Source: JAGTVG01 sp963820995
GTDB taxonomy: Bacteria; Bacteroidota; Bacteroidia; Cytophagales; Cyclobacteriaceae
Assembly: GCA_963820995.1 (NCBI GenBank)
Contig: CAWGCL010000006.1
Span: 124,001-188,000, forward strand
DNA length: 64,000 bases
Reading direction: 5' to 3'
Positions 36,301 to 44,354 of this stretch are shown piece after piece. The notes beneath the pieces were generated by a model. That model was not told the origin of the DNA and searched no databases. It worked only from the letters and a program-made list of their open reading frames with translations. The position numbers and the translations under genes were made by a program. Every line of letters begins with the position of its first letter. The first letter of the stretch is position 1.

Positions 36301-38732
36301 AAGGGCTTGTTGCTGAAATGGATCTGAATGCAATTTATGACCTTGTAGGTGAAAAGATACAGGATATTTTCGATGCACAGATCGTTTCAATTGCCACCTT
36401 TAATTATTCCGATAATACGGAGATCTTTCATTTCCTATATGAAGACGGGGAAAAGCATTATCCGGAACCCAGACCAATAGATGTTTTACGTAATCATCTT
36501 ATTAAGACCAAGAAAGCATTTATCGCTCATGAACCGAATGATAAAGCCTTAACCGATCTGGGGATCATCAGCCCTAAACCTGTACCGGGAACAAAAATGC
36601 CTTTAACAGTGGTATTTATGCCGATGATCGTTGGAGAAACTGTTAAAGGATATATCAGCCTGCAAAATATCGATCGCACATTTGCTTTCTCCGAATCGGA
36701 TGTAAGCCTGATAGCAACCTTGACAAATAGCATGAGTGTTGCGCTGGAGAATGCCAGATTGTTTAATGAAATACAGCAACGGGCAGCTGAAATGGCGACC
36801 GTTACACAAGTCACCAATGCGCTGGCTTCACAGCTCGATCTTGAGGCATTGATTCAGATGGTTGGAGACCTGATGAAAGATTTATTCAAGGCCAATATTG
36901 TGTTTCTTGCCTTCCTAGATAAAGAAAGCAATACAATTAATTTCCCATACCAATATGGAGATGACATTGCCCCTATTCAATTAGGTGAAGGTTTGACCTC
37001 ACGAATTATCCAAACTGGAGAATCGATTCTTATAAATCAGGACGTAAATGAAAAATATGATGAACTTGGCATAAAGCGAAAGGGAAAAGAGGCTGCATCT
37101 TTCCTTGGTGTACCTATCATTACCGGTAAAGAAAATATAGGAATTATAAGTGTTCAAAGTACTGAACATGAAAACCGCTTTAATAACGATGATAAGCGTT
37201 TGCTATCAACAATTGCATCAAATGTGGGTGTGGCTATACATAATGCCCGTCTATTTGAAGACACACTGAAAGCGCAAGCAGAGGCAGTAGATGCGAGAAA
37301 GACCGCTGAAGAGGCCAATGAAGCCAAAAGCGCATTTCTCTCTACTGTAAGTCATGAACTAAGGACACCCCTTACATCAGTAATCGGATTTGCAAAAATC
37401 ATTAGAAAGAGACTTAATGAGAAATTATTCCCCCTGATTTCGTCTGATAACCCAAGGGTTAAGAAAACTATGGACCAGGTTGCACAAAACCTTAACGTAG
37501 TAGTTTCAGAGGGAGAAAGATTAACTACCCTGATCAATGATGTTCTGGATCTGGCTAAGATAGAAGCTGGAAAGATGGAATGGCATTCAGAAACCATTAA
37601 AATAGATGAAGTAGTTGACCAGGCCGTTGCTGCAACCGGAGCTGTTTTCGAAAATAAAAACCTGAAGCTGAAGAAAAGTATAGAAAAAAACATTCCTGAA
37701 ATGCAGGGTGACAAAGACAAACTGGTTCAGGTATTGATCAACCTGTTATCTAATGCAGCAAAGTTTACTGATACAGGCTCTGTAAATTGTTCTGTCGGAC
37801 ACAAAGATAATGAGATAATAGTTAGCATTAATGATACAGGAATGGGGATTTCAGAAGAAGATCAGCACAAAGTGTTTGATAAATTCAAACAGGTTGGCGA
37901 TACACTTACTGATAAACCCAAAGGTACCGGTTTAGGTCTTCCTATATGCAAAGAAATTATCGAGCACCATGGTGGCAGGATATGGGTTGAAAGTGAATTG
38001 GGGAAAGGAAGCACATTTGCATTCAGCCTGCCATTAAAAACTGAAGAAGATGTGGTTATTAACCTGGAAGATATGGTTAAGGAACTCAAAAAACAGGTCT
38101 TCCATACGGCTCCAAATTCCAAAGAAGAAAATCAGAATATCCTTGTGGTTGATGATGAAAAACACATTAGAGACCTTCTCAAGCAAGAACTTTCCGAAAG
38201 CGGGTATATCGTTAAAGAAGCAGAAAATGGGAAACAAGCCCTGGAAATGATAAGGAAAAAGATCCCAGACCTCATCATTCTTGATGTTATGATGCCCGAA
38301 ATGAATGGTTTTGATTTAGCTGCTATCTTAAAAAACGATCCGCTTACCATGGATATTCCAATCCTCATTTTGTCTATTGTTCAGGATAAGGAAAGAGGCA
38401 TCCGTCTGGGGGTAGATCGATATCTGACTAAACCTATTGATACCGATAAATTATTCAAGGAAGTTGGAACGCTGCTTGAACAGGGTAAATCTAAGAAAAA
38501 GGTGATGATCGTCGATGAAAACAGCTCTACTGTTAAAACCCTTGCTGAGGTACTTCAGACCAGAGGGTACCATGTTGTTGAATCTGATGGTGTAGAATTG
38601 ATCAAAAAAGCCATTGACTCAAAACCGGATATCATTATACTGAATTCAGTACTATCAAAAGATCAGGAATTAATAAAAACCCTAAGGTTTGAAAAAGGAC
38701 TTGAGAATGTCTTATTCATGTTATATCAATAA
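33345..38732 (+). CDS. Giant hybrid sensor histidine kinase (propeller, three GAF, kinase, two receivers)
   Basis: 1795 residues from the ATG at 33345 (a TTG 24 bp upstream is less likely). After a signal segment come two-component-regulator propeller repeats (about 20-660, such as IWVGGSGEVGYLE and ALWLALDNGIARID), a Y_Y_Y domain (about 690-745), a TM helix (about 747-772), a coiled coil, three GAF domains (about 803-960, 978-1138, 1148-1304), HisKA with STVSHELRTPLTS, HATPase with LINLLSNAAKF and GTGLGLPI, an intact receiver (DLIILDVMMPEMNG) and a C-terminal receiver that lacks its phospho-Asp. Periplasmic propellers of this class usually sense glycan fragments, but here the regulator is not AraC-type. 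The lone receiver at 38759 follows by 26 bp. Confidence 0.9.
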   Translation: MTPPFQVDRVKYVLTLILLFTPIFLIGQTINETGRPFITNYAPKLYDANPQNWCIEQDHRGVMYFGNSDGILEYDGVNWRLIKTPTNNVVRSLHCDENGRIWVGGSGEVGYLEPDSIGRMYFHSLTSFVPEHRQNFTDVWFTKLIPDEGVFFGGFRNSFRWDGEQMHVADLDSTKVWAMLYLNHKKYLYRTDTGLYVSKGTDMKFLKGTEIFGGFNLGYLESFNDEEIMLVSRNGDFYTHDGESLKTLPMESAEEIKKYPPIRRILKLPGDRIAIGSIRGGVMIVDKNGRLLHHYNRLNGLQDNVVYDMFVDNNNALWLALDNGIARIDITSPLTYFNADLGLTSNVMSFKRHNGTLYVGTTEGASYLDSKTHRFLPVSNMGFQCFDMIKVDDQLYTASQNGFQRIEGSRAINPIEGNGANFNALALYQYKKHPEYIFVGIGRGAGILKRKTEKTWENLGRIIGFNDAIWSISEDKAGRIYLGTETDGILRLTFNNWPDKEDVTIERFNIDHGLPKGQTFIHKIDGEMYFTPVKGLYTFDEDTKRFIPDSTFGTEAMITGTVLTSNSSGEVYLSFYKGAAIAKRKQNNTYSINETPFNPFANSTVVNILAEDNGIIWFATTMGLIRYDSNIEVDYEQDFNTLIREVTINEDSILYFGTPYENTEYILSYKDNNVTFGYTSPFYVQEDLTQYQTWLEGYDRNWSGWTKRIEKEYTNLKEGNYTFHVQAKNIFDKQSEKASFSFSVKPPWHRTIVAYILYVLAGGILIYMIVRYRTRQLKAHQKVLEETVEERTKELSQRVEELAVINSVQEGLVSELHMDAIYEMVGDRIRNLFDAQVVAIATFDHEAGTETFNYLIEKGERYYPEARPLDKLRKHLIESRQKAVFNENIEKAFEKFGMKVVPGTDDPKSAVYVPLTIGDKINSYVSLQNIDRENAFSDSDITLLETLANSMSVALENARLFDEINRLLKETEQRNEELGVINSVQQGLVAEMDLNAIYDLVGEKIQDIFDAQIVSIATFNYSDNTEIFHFLYEDGEKHYPEPRPIDVLRNHLIKTKKAFIAHEPNDKALTDLGIISPKPVPGTKMPLTVVFMPMIVGETVKGYISLQNIDRTFAFSESDVSLIATLTNSMSVALENARLFNEIQQRAAEMATVTQVTNALASQLDLEALIQMVGDLMKDLFKANIVFLAFLDKESNTINFPYQYGDDIAPIQLGEGLTSRIIQTGESILINQDVNEKYDELGIKRKGKEAASFLGVPIITGKENIGIISVQSTEHENRFNNDDKRLLSTIASNVGVAIHNARLFEDTLKAQAEAVDARKTAEEANEAKSAFLSTVSHELRTPLTSVIGFAKIIRKRLNEKLFPLISSDNPRVKKTMDQVAQNLNVVVSEGERLTTLINDVLDLAKIEAGKMEWHSETIKIDEVVDQAVAATGAVFENKNLKLKKSIEKNIPEMQGDKDKLVQVLINLLSNAAKFTDTGSVNCSVGHKDNEIIVSINDTGMGISEEDQHKVFDKFKQVGDTLTDKPKGTGLGLPICKEIIEHHGGRIWVESELGKGSTFAFSLPLKTEEDVVINLEDMVKELKKQVFHTAPNSKEENQNILVVDDEKHIRDLLKQELSESGYIVKEAENGKQALEMIRKKIPDLIILDVMMPEMNGFDLAAILKNDPLTMDIPILILSIVQDKERGIRLGVDRYLTKPIDTDKLFKEVGTLLEQGKSKKKVMIVDENSSTVKTLAEVLQTRGYHVVESDGVELIKKAIDSKPDIIILNSVLSKDQELIKTLRFEKGLENVLFMLYQ

Positions 38733-38758
38733 ATTTTTAAACATAGTAAACTTAAAGT

Positions 38759-39136
38759 ATGAGTAATAAAATCTTAATTGTGGATGATGAAGATCATTTG
38801 AGAATGTTAATTGAACAGGCTCTTGAAGAATTGGAAGATGAAGGGGTCGATTTTTTTACCGCTGCGAATGGTGAAGAAGCTTTGGATTTAATAGTTAATG
38901 AAAAACCCGACCTGGTTTTCCTGGATGTGATGATGCCGAAAATGAATGGGCTGGAAGTATGCCGTAAAGTCAAACTTGAATTACAGCTTAACGAAGTATC
39001 CATTATCATTTTAACGGCTAAAGGCCAGGAGCTTGACAAAAAGAAAGGTGAAGAGGTAGGTGCGGATCTTTATATGACCAAGCCATTTGACCCCGATAAG
39101 TTGCTGGATAAGGCCCGAGAGATCTTAGATTTATAA
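38759..39136 (+). CDS. Single-domain response regulator (CheY-like)
   Basis: 125 residues, one receiver domain and nothing else. The acidic pair D9/D10 (ILIVDDEDH), the phosphoacceptor D56 (DLVFLDVMMPKMNG), the Thr of ILTAKGQ and the Lys of YMTKPFD are all present, so it should be phosphorylated normally. It lies between two large hybrid kinases, 26 bp after the first and 27 bp before the second, and probably shuttles phosphoryl groups or acts as a phosphate sink between them. It has no DNA-binding output. Confidence 0.9.
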   Translation: MSNKILIVDDEDHLRMLIEQALEELEDEGVDFFTAANGEEALDLIVNEKPDLVFLDVMMPKMNGLEVCRKVKLELQLNEVSIIILTAKGQELDKKKGEEVGADLYMTKPFDPDKLLDKAREILDL

Positions 39137-39163
39137 CATTTACCTTTAATTGCAATTGACTTA

Positions 39164-42034
39164 ATGCCTAGTGTAAACCTTAAAAGACTCATCAAAAAAG
39201 GAAAGGATACCCATGAGATATTCATGGATCTATTGAATATTTTTCCTGAAAGGATTGGCGTAATAGATGATCAGAAAAGCCTGTTATTAGGTGTTAAAAT
39301 CCAGGATCCGGAAATAAAAATTCCTATTGAGATAGACGGAGAGGTTTTAGGTTGGGTTTTAGGGAGTAAGCAGGCAAAGGTATTCGCACGGCTTTTACAG
39401 CAATATGCTGCAAAAGAAAGCGAACGTAAAACACTGGGGCAGGAAGTACTTACCATGTACAGGGAAATTAACATTATTTATGATTTTTCTGAAAAGCTTG
39501 CCAAGACCATCGATCCTGAGAATATCGCCAGTATGGCCCTTGAAGAAGCCAATCACCTGATCAAAGCCACAGGCGGAGTAATAGTTTTAATCGAACAAAC
39601 TAATAAGAAAAAATTGATATCCCGGTCTGGTGAGGCATATCTATCTGAAAAAGAATTATCAGATCCTGATCATTTTTTTGGTAATATTGGAAACATCGAA
39701 AGTGCCGAAATTATCAATGATACCAAATCAGATTCAAGGTTTAGAACCATTGATGAAAATATCAATTCCCTGGTATATGCACCGCTGAAAGTCAAGCAAA
39801 GAATCCTTGGCTTGATCATTTTGTTAAATGAAGAGAAAACTCTTTACCGAGCTGCAGATCTTAAATTGTTAACAACAATTGCCTTGCAGGCCGCATCGGC
39901 TATTGAAAGTGCCATGTTATACAAAGAAATCATTGAAGAAGCCAAATCCAGGGAAGAAGCGTTGAAACGTGTCGACAAGCTTAAAGATGAGTTTTTAGCC
40001 AATACATCTCATGAACTGAGAACTCCCTTAAATGGGATCATTGGACTATCTGAAAGTTTATATGATAACATAAAAGGGGAAGATCAGAAAGAAGATCTTT
40101 CCATGATCATTTCTTCTGGTAAAAGGCTTGCTAGTCTGGTTAATGATATCCTTGACTTTTCAAAATTGAAAAATTTTGATATTGAGCTGCAGAAAAAACC
40201 TTTGGACCTGCAATCTTTATCCGAAATTGTCCTTCGAATAAATAAACCATTGGTCTCCGGTAAAGATATTGAGTTAAAGAATCTGATTCCCAATGACCTT
40301 CCTCCTATTGATGGTGATGAAAACCGCTTGCAGCAAATATTTAATAACCTTATAGGTAACGCAATAAAATTTACTGAGTCCGGATCAATATCTGTTTCTG
40401 CAGTAAAAAAGGGGAAAGAAATTACCATTATTGTGTCAGATTCTGGAATAGGCATATCTGAAAATAAAAGAAATATAATTTTTGAAGAATTTCAGCAGGC
40501 TGACGGATCAATTTCTCGGGAATATGCCGGTACAGGATTGGGACTAAGCATTAGCAAACATCTCGTGGAACTTCATGGCGGAAGGATGTGGGTGGAATCT
40601 GAAATAAATAAAGGATCTTCTTTCTTTTTCACATTACCAATTTCCAGGGGAAAACCTGAAAAATCTGATATAAACAGACTTTCAAAACCCCGTTTCAATC
40701 AAGCTCAATCAGATCTCAATTATCCGGATATTGAAGAGATAGTTGAGCACAATAAAATTTCACATAATCCTAAAGTTAATACTAATGGCGAATCATTGAA
40801 CATATTAATCGTAGATGATGAACCAATCAACCATCAGGTATTAAAAAATCATCTCTCAGCGGAAAAGTATCAGATCACCCAGGCCATGAACGGTATGGAA
40901 GCACTTGCTGCGTTAGAAAATGGTCAAAAATATAACCTTGTAGTATTGGATGTAATGATGCCTAAAATGACCGGATATGAGGTATGTCAGAAGATCCGTG
41001 AGAAATATATATCATCGGAACTTCCAGTGATCATGGTAACAGCTAAAAACCAGGTCCAGGATCTTGTCCAAGGTTTAAGTCTTGGCGCTAACGATTATCT
41101 CGCCAAGCCCTTCACTAAGCAGGAATTTTTAGCAAGAATTAAAACTCAGTTGGATTTGAACAGGATATTTGAAGTGACAGGACGTTTCATCCCAAACGAA
41201 TTCATTAAATCACTTGGAAAGGACAGGATCACTGATGTGATCTTAGGCGATCATGTGCATACGGATGTTACGGTAATGTTCACTGATATTCGTGATTATA
41301 CAACGCTCTCAGAACAAATGTCTCCTAAGGATAATTTTGAATTTATCAACGCGTATAATGGTAGAATCGGGCCAATAGTCCAGGAAAACGATGGCTTTAT
41401 TAACCAATTCTTAGGAGATGCTATCATGGCTCTTTTTCCGAAGAATCCTGAGGACGGACTAAAAACCACAATAAAAATTCAGGAAAAACTTAGGGATTAT
41501 AATGTGCTGAGGATGTCAAAAGGGCGGCAGCCAATCAAAACCGGAATGGGCTTGCATACCGGACCGCTTATTATGGGTATTACGGGTGATGACCGAAGAA
41601 TGGATGCTGCCATAATATCTGACACGGTAAATACGGCTTCCCGAATAGAGAGTCTGTCCAAACATTACCACTCCAATATTATATTAAGTGAAGCAAGTAT
41701 AAAAGGATTAAAAAATCCAGGAGATTTTCATTTCAGATTTTTAGGCAAAGTACAGGTAAAGGGGAAGCATAATGTTTTGAATATTTTTGAATGTTTCGAC
41801 GGTGACCATCCGGATTCAGCGGCAAAAAAAGAGGAAACCATAGCCACATTCAATGAGGGCATGGAATTATACTATCAGAAACAATTTTCTGAATCAGCTA
41901 AAATTTTCCAGGAGGTAATATCTAAAAACCCCAATGATGATATAGCGGAAATGTTCCTTGAAAAAATTGAAAAACTGATTTCGACCAAAGTTTCTGAAGA
42001 TTGGAATGGAATTGAAGTGATGGTTTCTAAATGA
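39164..42034 (+). CDS. Soluble histidine kinase-receiver-class III cyclase fusion
   Basis: 956 residues, no TM segment. Order: a short N-terminal region, a GAF-like domain (about 97-252), HisKA (ANTSHELRTPLNGIIG near 285), HATPase (about 382-492, FNNLIGNAIKF and GTGLGLSI), receiver (about 543-662, with VVLDVMMPKMTG and YLAKPFT), cyclase (about 700-865) and a short TPR-like tail. Metal-binding Asp residues are in MFTDIRDY and FLGDAIMA, and NTASRIE gives the transition-state Asn and Arg. The base-selecting positions are unusual: Gln in INQFLGD where Lys is normal, and Ala in the segment before ISDTVN. So it may be a cyclase of altered specificity or a regulated binding domain. It probably ends the phosphorelay started by the sensor at 33345. 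Confidence 0.88.
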   Translation: MPSVNLKRLIKKGKDTHEIFMDLLNIFPERIGVIDDQKSLLLGVKIQDPEIKIPIEIDGEVLGWVLGSKQAKVFARLLQQYAAKESERKTLGQEVLTMYREINIIYDFSEKLAKTIDPENIASMALEEANHLIKATGGVIVLIEQTNKKKLISRSGEAYLSEKELSDPDHFFGNIGNIESAEIINDTKSDSRFRTIDENINSLVYAPLKVKQRILGLIILLNEEKTLYRAADLKLLTTIALQAASAIESAMLYKEIIEEAKSREEALKRVDKLKDEFLANTSHELRTPLNGIIGLSESLYDNIKGEDQKEDLSMIISSGKRLASLVNDILDFSKLKNFDIELQKKPLDLQSLSEIVLRINKPLVSGKDIELKNLIPNDLPPIDGDENRLQQIFNNLIGNAIKFTESGSISVSAVKKGKEITIIVSDSGIGISENKRNIIFEEFQQADGSISREYAGTGLGLSISKHLVELHGGRMWVESEINKGSSFFFTLPISRGKPEKSDINRLSKPRFNQAQSDLNYPDIEEIVEHNKISHNPKVNTNGESLNILIVDDEPINHQVLKNHLSAEKYQITQAMNGMEALAALENGQKYNLVVLDVMMPKMTGYEVCQKIREKYISSELPVIMVTAKNQVQDLVQGLSLGANDYLAKPFTKQEFLARIKTQLDLNRIFEVTGRFIPNEFIKSLGKDRITDVILGDHVHTDVTVMFTDIRDYTTLSEQMSPKDNFEFINAYNGRIGPIVQENDGFINQFLGDAIMALFPKNPEDGLKTTIKIQEKLRDYNVLRMSKGRQPIKTGMGLHTGPLIMGITGDDRRMDAAIISDTVNTASRIESLSKHYHSNIILSEASIKGLKNPGDFHFRFLGKVQVKGKHNVLNIFECFDGDHPDSAAKKEETIATFNEGMELYYQKQFSESAKIFQEVISKNPNDDIAEMFLEKIEKLISTKVSEDWNGIEVMVSK

Positions 42035-42047
42035 AAGAACCTTTATT

Positions 42048-43199
42048 TTATTCTTCTACCAACACACACCTAATACCCTCTCTATCCATTTCAGCTACGC
42101 ATTTGTTACAATGATCACATGGGGATGTATGATTTTCTTCCCTAACTTTAAGTATAAAGTCAGGATTATGGATTAAGGCCCTGCCAATGGCGATAAGATC
42201 AAATCCTGAATTCATGATCTTACTAATCCCATCGGTTGAGGTTACCCCACCCAGGTAGACTAATGGTATTTTCACATTCGAACGAATCTTCTTTGCCAGT
42301 GGCATGAAAAAATTCTCTGTGAAATTATATCGTTTTATTATAAAACGTCCAAACAACTTGAGTGCCCATTTTTGCATCTTGTCTTTTTCAACCTCAATCA
42401 TATCTTTCACAGGGATATCACCTCGCATAAGGAAAAAAGGCGTTTTACTTGTGAAACCACCGCTTAATACCAGTGCATTTACTCCAGCATCTTCCAAAAG
42501 CTTTGCTACCAATACAGCTTCAGATATTTCCAATCCACCTTTGAATCCATCACTAAGATTTATTTTACATAAAATCGGGAAACCCGCGCCAACTGCTTTT
42601 CTTACTTTATTTACTACTTCCAATGGAAACCGCATTCGATTTTCTAAACTTCCTCCATACGTATCTTTACGTTTGTTGGTAAATGGTGAGATAAACTGAC
42701 TAAGTAAATAACCATGGCCCATGTGAATTTCCACAGCATCAAAACCAACTTCTTTTGCAATTGAAGCAGCGTTGGCAAAATCATTTCCTGTTTCTTCCAG
42801 ATCTTCCAGGGACATGGCTTTTGAAAATCCCAGTCCCTGCAACAATCCATATAAATTCAAGGTTTTCGAAGGAGATAAGGGGCGCTGTCCCTTGATAGTT
42901 TTATTGCTGGAAAAAAAACCACAATGGGTCAATTGAATTGAGACTGCTGCTCCTTCATTTTTTACTGCATTGGTTAATTTCTTTAAATAGGGTCTGGACT
43001 CTTCATCAACTACCATCTGATGGCTATGCGTTCTTCCTACATTGCTGACTGCCCCATAAGACACTGTTGTCATACCTATCCCACCTTTTGCTAATCTTGC
43101 GTGGTGTTTGTTCAAAGTTTCTGTTGGCAAAGAATTTTGATAAAAACCTTCGTAGGTTGCCGTTTTCACAAACCGATTCCGAAGCATAACATTTCCCAA
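42048..43199 (-). CDS. NADH:flavin oxidoreductase (old yellow enzyme family)
   Basis: 383 residues from a TTG at 43199. Family marks: RNRFVKTATYEG at the start of the FMN barrel, IQLTHCGFFS, AVEIHMGHGYLLSQFISPFTN, GGSLENRMRFPLEVV, and YLGGVTSTDGI, then IAIGRALIHNP at the phosphate site. A C-terminal CDHCNKCVAEMD looks like the start of the Fe-S motif of the 2,4-dienoyl-CoA-reductase branch, but the protein ends soon after, so the second flavoprotein half is absent. The frame extends upstream to a CTG at 43256 (LEYKHLVITPLEKAYTSFQLG), which looks like the true family N-terminus but has no ATG. The gene converges with the cyclase fusion, 13 bp apart. Confidence 0.85.
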   Translation of the reverse strand: MGNVMLRNRFVKTATYEGFYQNSLPTETLNKHHARLAKGGIGMTTVSYGAVSNVGRTHSHQMVVDEESRPYLKKLTNAVKNEGAAVSIQLTHCGFFSSNKTIKGQRPLSPSKTLNLYGLLQGLGFSKAMSLEDLEETGNDFANAASIAKEVGFDAVEIHMGHGYLLSQFISPFTNKRKDTYGGSLENRMRFPLEVVNKVRKAVGAGFPILCKINLSDGFKGGLEISEAVLVAKLLEDAGVNALVLSGGFTSKTPFFLMRGDIPVKDMIEVEKDKMQKWALKLFGRFIIKRYNFTENFFMPLAKKIRSNVKIPLVYLGGVTSTDGISKIMNSGFDLIAIGRALIHNPDFILKVREENHTSPCDHCNKCVAEMDREGIRCVLVEE

Positions 43200-43288
43200 C
43201 TGGAATGAGGTATATGCTTTTTCTAAGGGTGTTATTACTAAGTGCTTGTATTCCAGTATATTATATAATTAATGGGTCGATCAGTCCT

Positions 43289-43663
43289 TTATTTTTTTCT
43301 TACCGCCTCCATCGGAAATTCGTTTCCATCAATGGAAGTTGAGCCATGAAAAGCTTCACCATCAAAAGTGCCTTTCAGATCCAGAACATATCCCTGAATG
43401 TCAAAATTAGCTGTCAATTTATCCTCTTCGATAACCAGGTCATCGAGATTGACACTTCCAATATCAGAAGTCAAAGATCCAGTATAACCATCATCAGCCT
43501 TATTGATGGTCATGTATGCAGCATATTCAGTACCCTCCATATCGAAAGTATAATGCCACTCACCAACATATTTTGATTCTGTAGTTTTGCTTGATTTACA
43601 TGTGAAAATAAAAGTGCTCAGGACAATTAATAGTATTGTGTTCCTTTTTAAAAAATCTTTCAT
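43289..43663 (-). CDS. Small lipoprotein, tandem copy 1
   Basis: 124 residues. The signal ILLIVLSTFIFTC ends in a lipobox-like FTC. The mature part starts SKYVGEWHYTFDMEGTEY, continues with DDGYTGSLTSDIGSVNLDDL, and closes with FPMEAVRKK. It is about half identical to the neighbouring lipoprotein at 43727, with all landmarks in the same places, so the two arose by tandem duplication. The all-beta pattern suggests a small barrel or lipocalin-like fold. Function unknown. Confidence 0.75.
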   Translation of the reverse strand: MKDFLKRNTILLIVLSTFIFTCKSSKTTESKYVGEWHYTFDMEGTEYAAYMTINKADDGYTGSLTSDIGSVNLDDLVIEEDKLTANFDIQGYVLDLKGTFDGEAFHGSTSIDGNEFPMEAVRKK

Positions 43664-43726
43664 AAACTAAAAATATTAATTCTTAAAATTAATTCTAACA
43701 AATTTAACTAAATAGAATCAATTACT

Positions 43727-44104
43727 CTATTCATTCTTCCTCACGGCCTCCATTGGAATTTCATATCCACCGGATGATGAAAGCCCCTTAAAAGTATCCC
43801 CTTCGAAGGTACCTTTAAAATCTACCATATTCCCCTGGAAATCATAAGTAGCCGTTAGATTATTTTCTTCAATTACAAGGTCATCAAGGGGTAAATCTCC
43901 CCATTCTGAACTGAACATTCCTGTATATCCATCATCGGATGAGTTAATAACCATTTTTATAGGATATTCAGTACCCTCCCAATCGATGGTATAATGCCAC
44001 TCCCCTACGTATTTCGAGGCTGTGCTCTGGCTTGTTTTGCAGGCTGTGAATAATGCTCCTAATACTATAAGTAAAACAGTGCTTCTAAGTAAAAAATTTC
44101 TCAT
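43727..44104 (-). CDS. Small lipoprotein, tandem copy 2
   Basis: 125 residues from the ATG at 44104; an ATG 54 bp upstream gives an implausible N-terminus, while MRNFLLRSTVLLIVLGALF leads straight to the lipobox TAC. The mature part reads SKYVGEWHYTIDWEGTEY, DDGYTGMFSSEWGDLPLDDL and IPMEAVRKNE. It is paralogous to the copy at 43289, 63 bp further along the same strand, and probably shares its transcript. Function unknown; surface or periplasmic location is expected. Confidence 0.75.
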   Translation of the reverse strand: MRNFLLRSTVLLIVLGALFTACKTSQSTASKYVGEWHYTIDWEGTEYPIKMVINSSDDGYTGMFSSEWGDLPLDDLVIEENNLTATYDFQGNMVDFKGTFEGDTFKGLSSSGGYEIPMEAVRKNE

Positions 44105-44354
44105 ATTATATATATTAAAAAAAATGTTGAAACAATATCCGTTTTTTATAATAAACATGAAAACTCTTTTTATTTTTTTTGATGAGGTGCATTATATTAA
44201 TGTTAGATAAAAGGCATATTATAAGACAGGCATAGAGGTAATTCAAATAAGTCAATTAGATATTGTTATTAGAAATCCTTTGATCATTATATACTAAATA
44301 GTATTTTTTTCTATAACTTGTTCATAATTCAAAAATCATCTTTTTTTACTTTAT

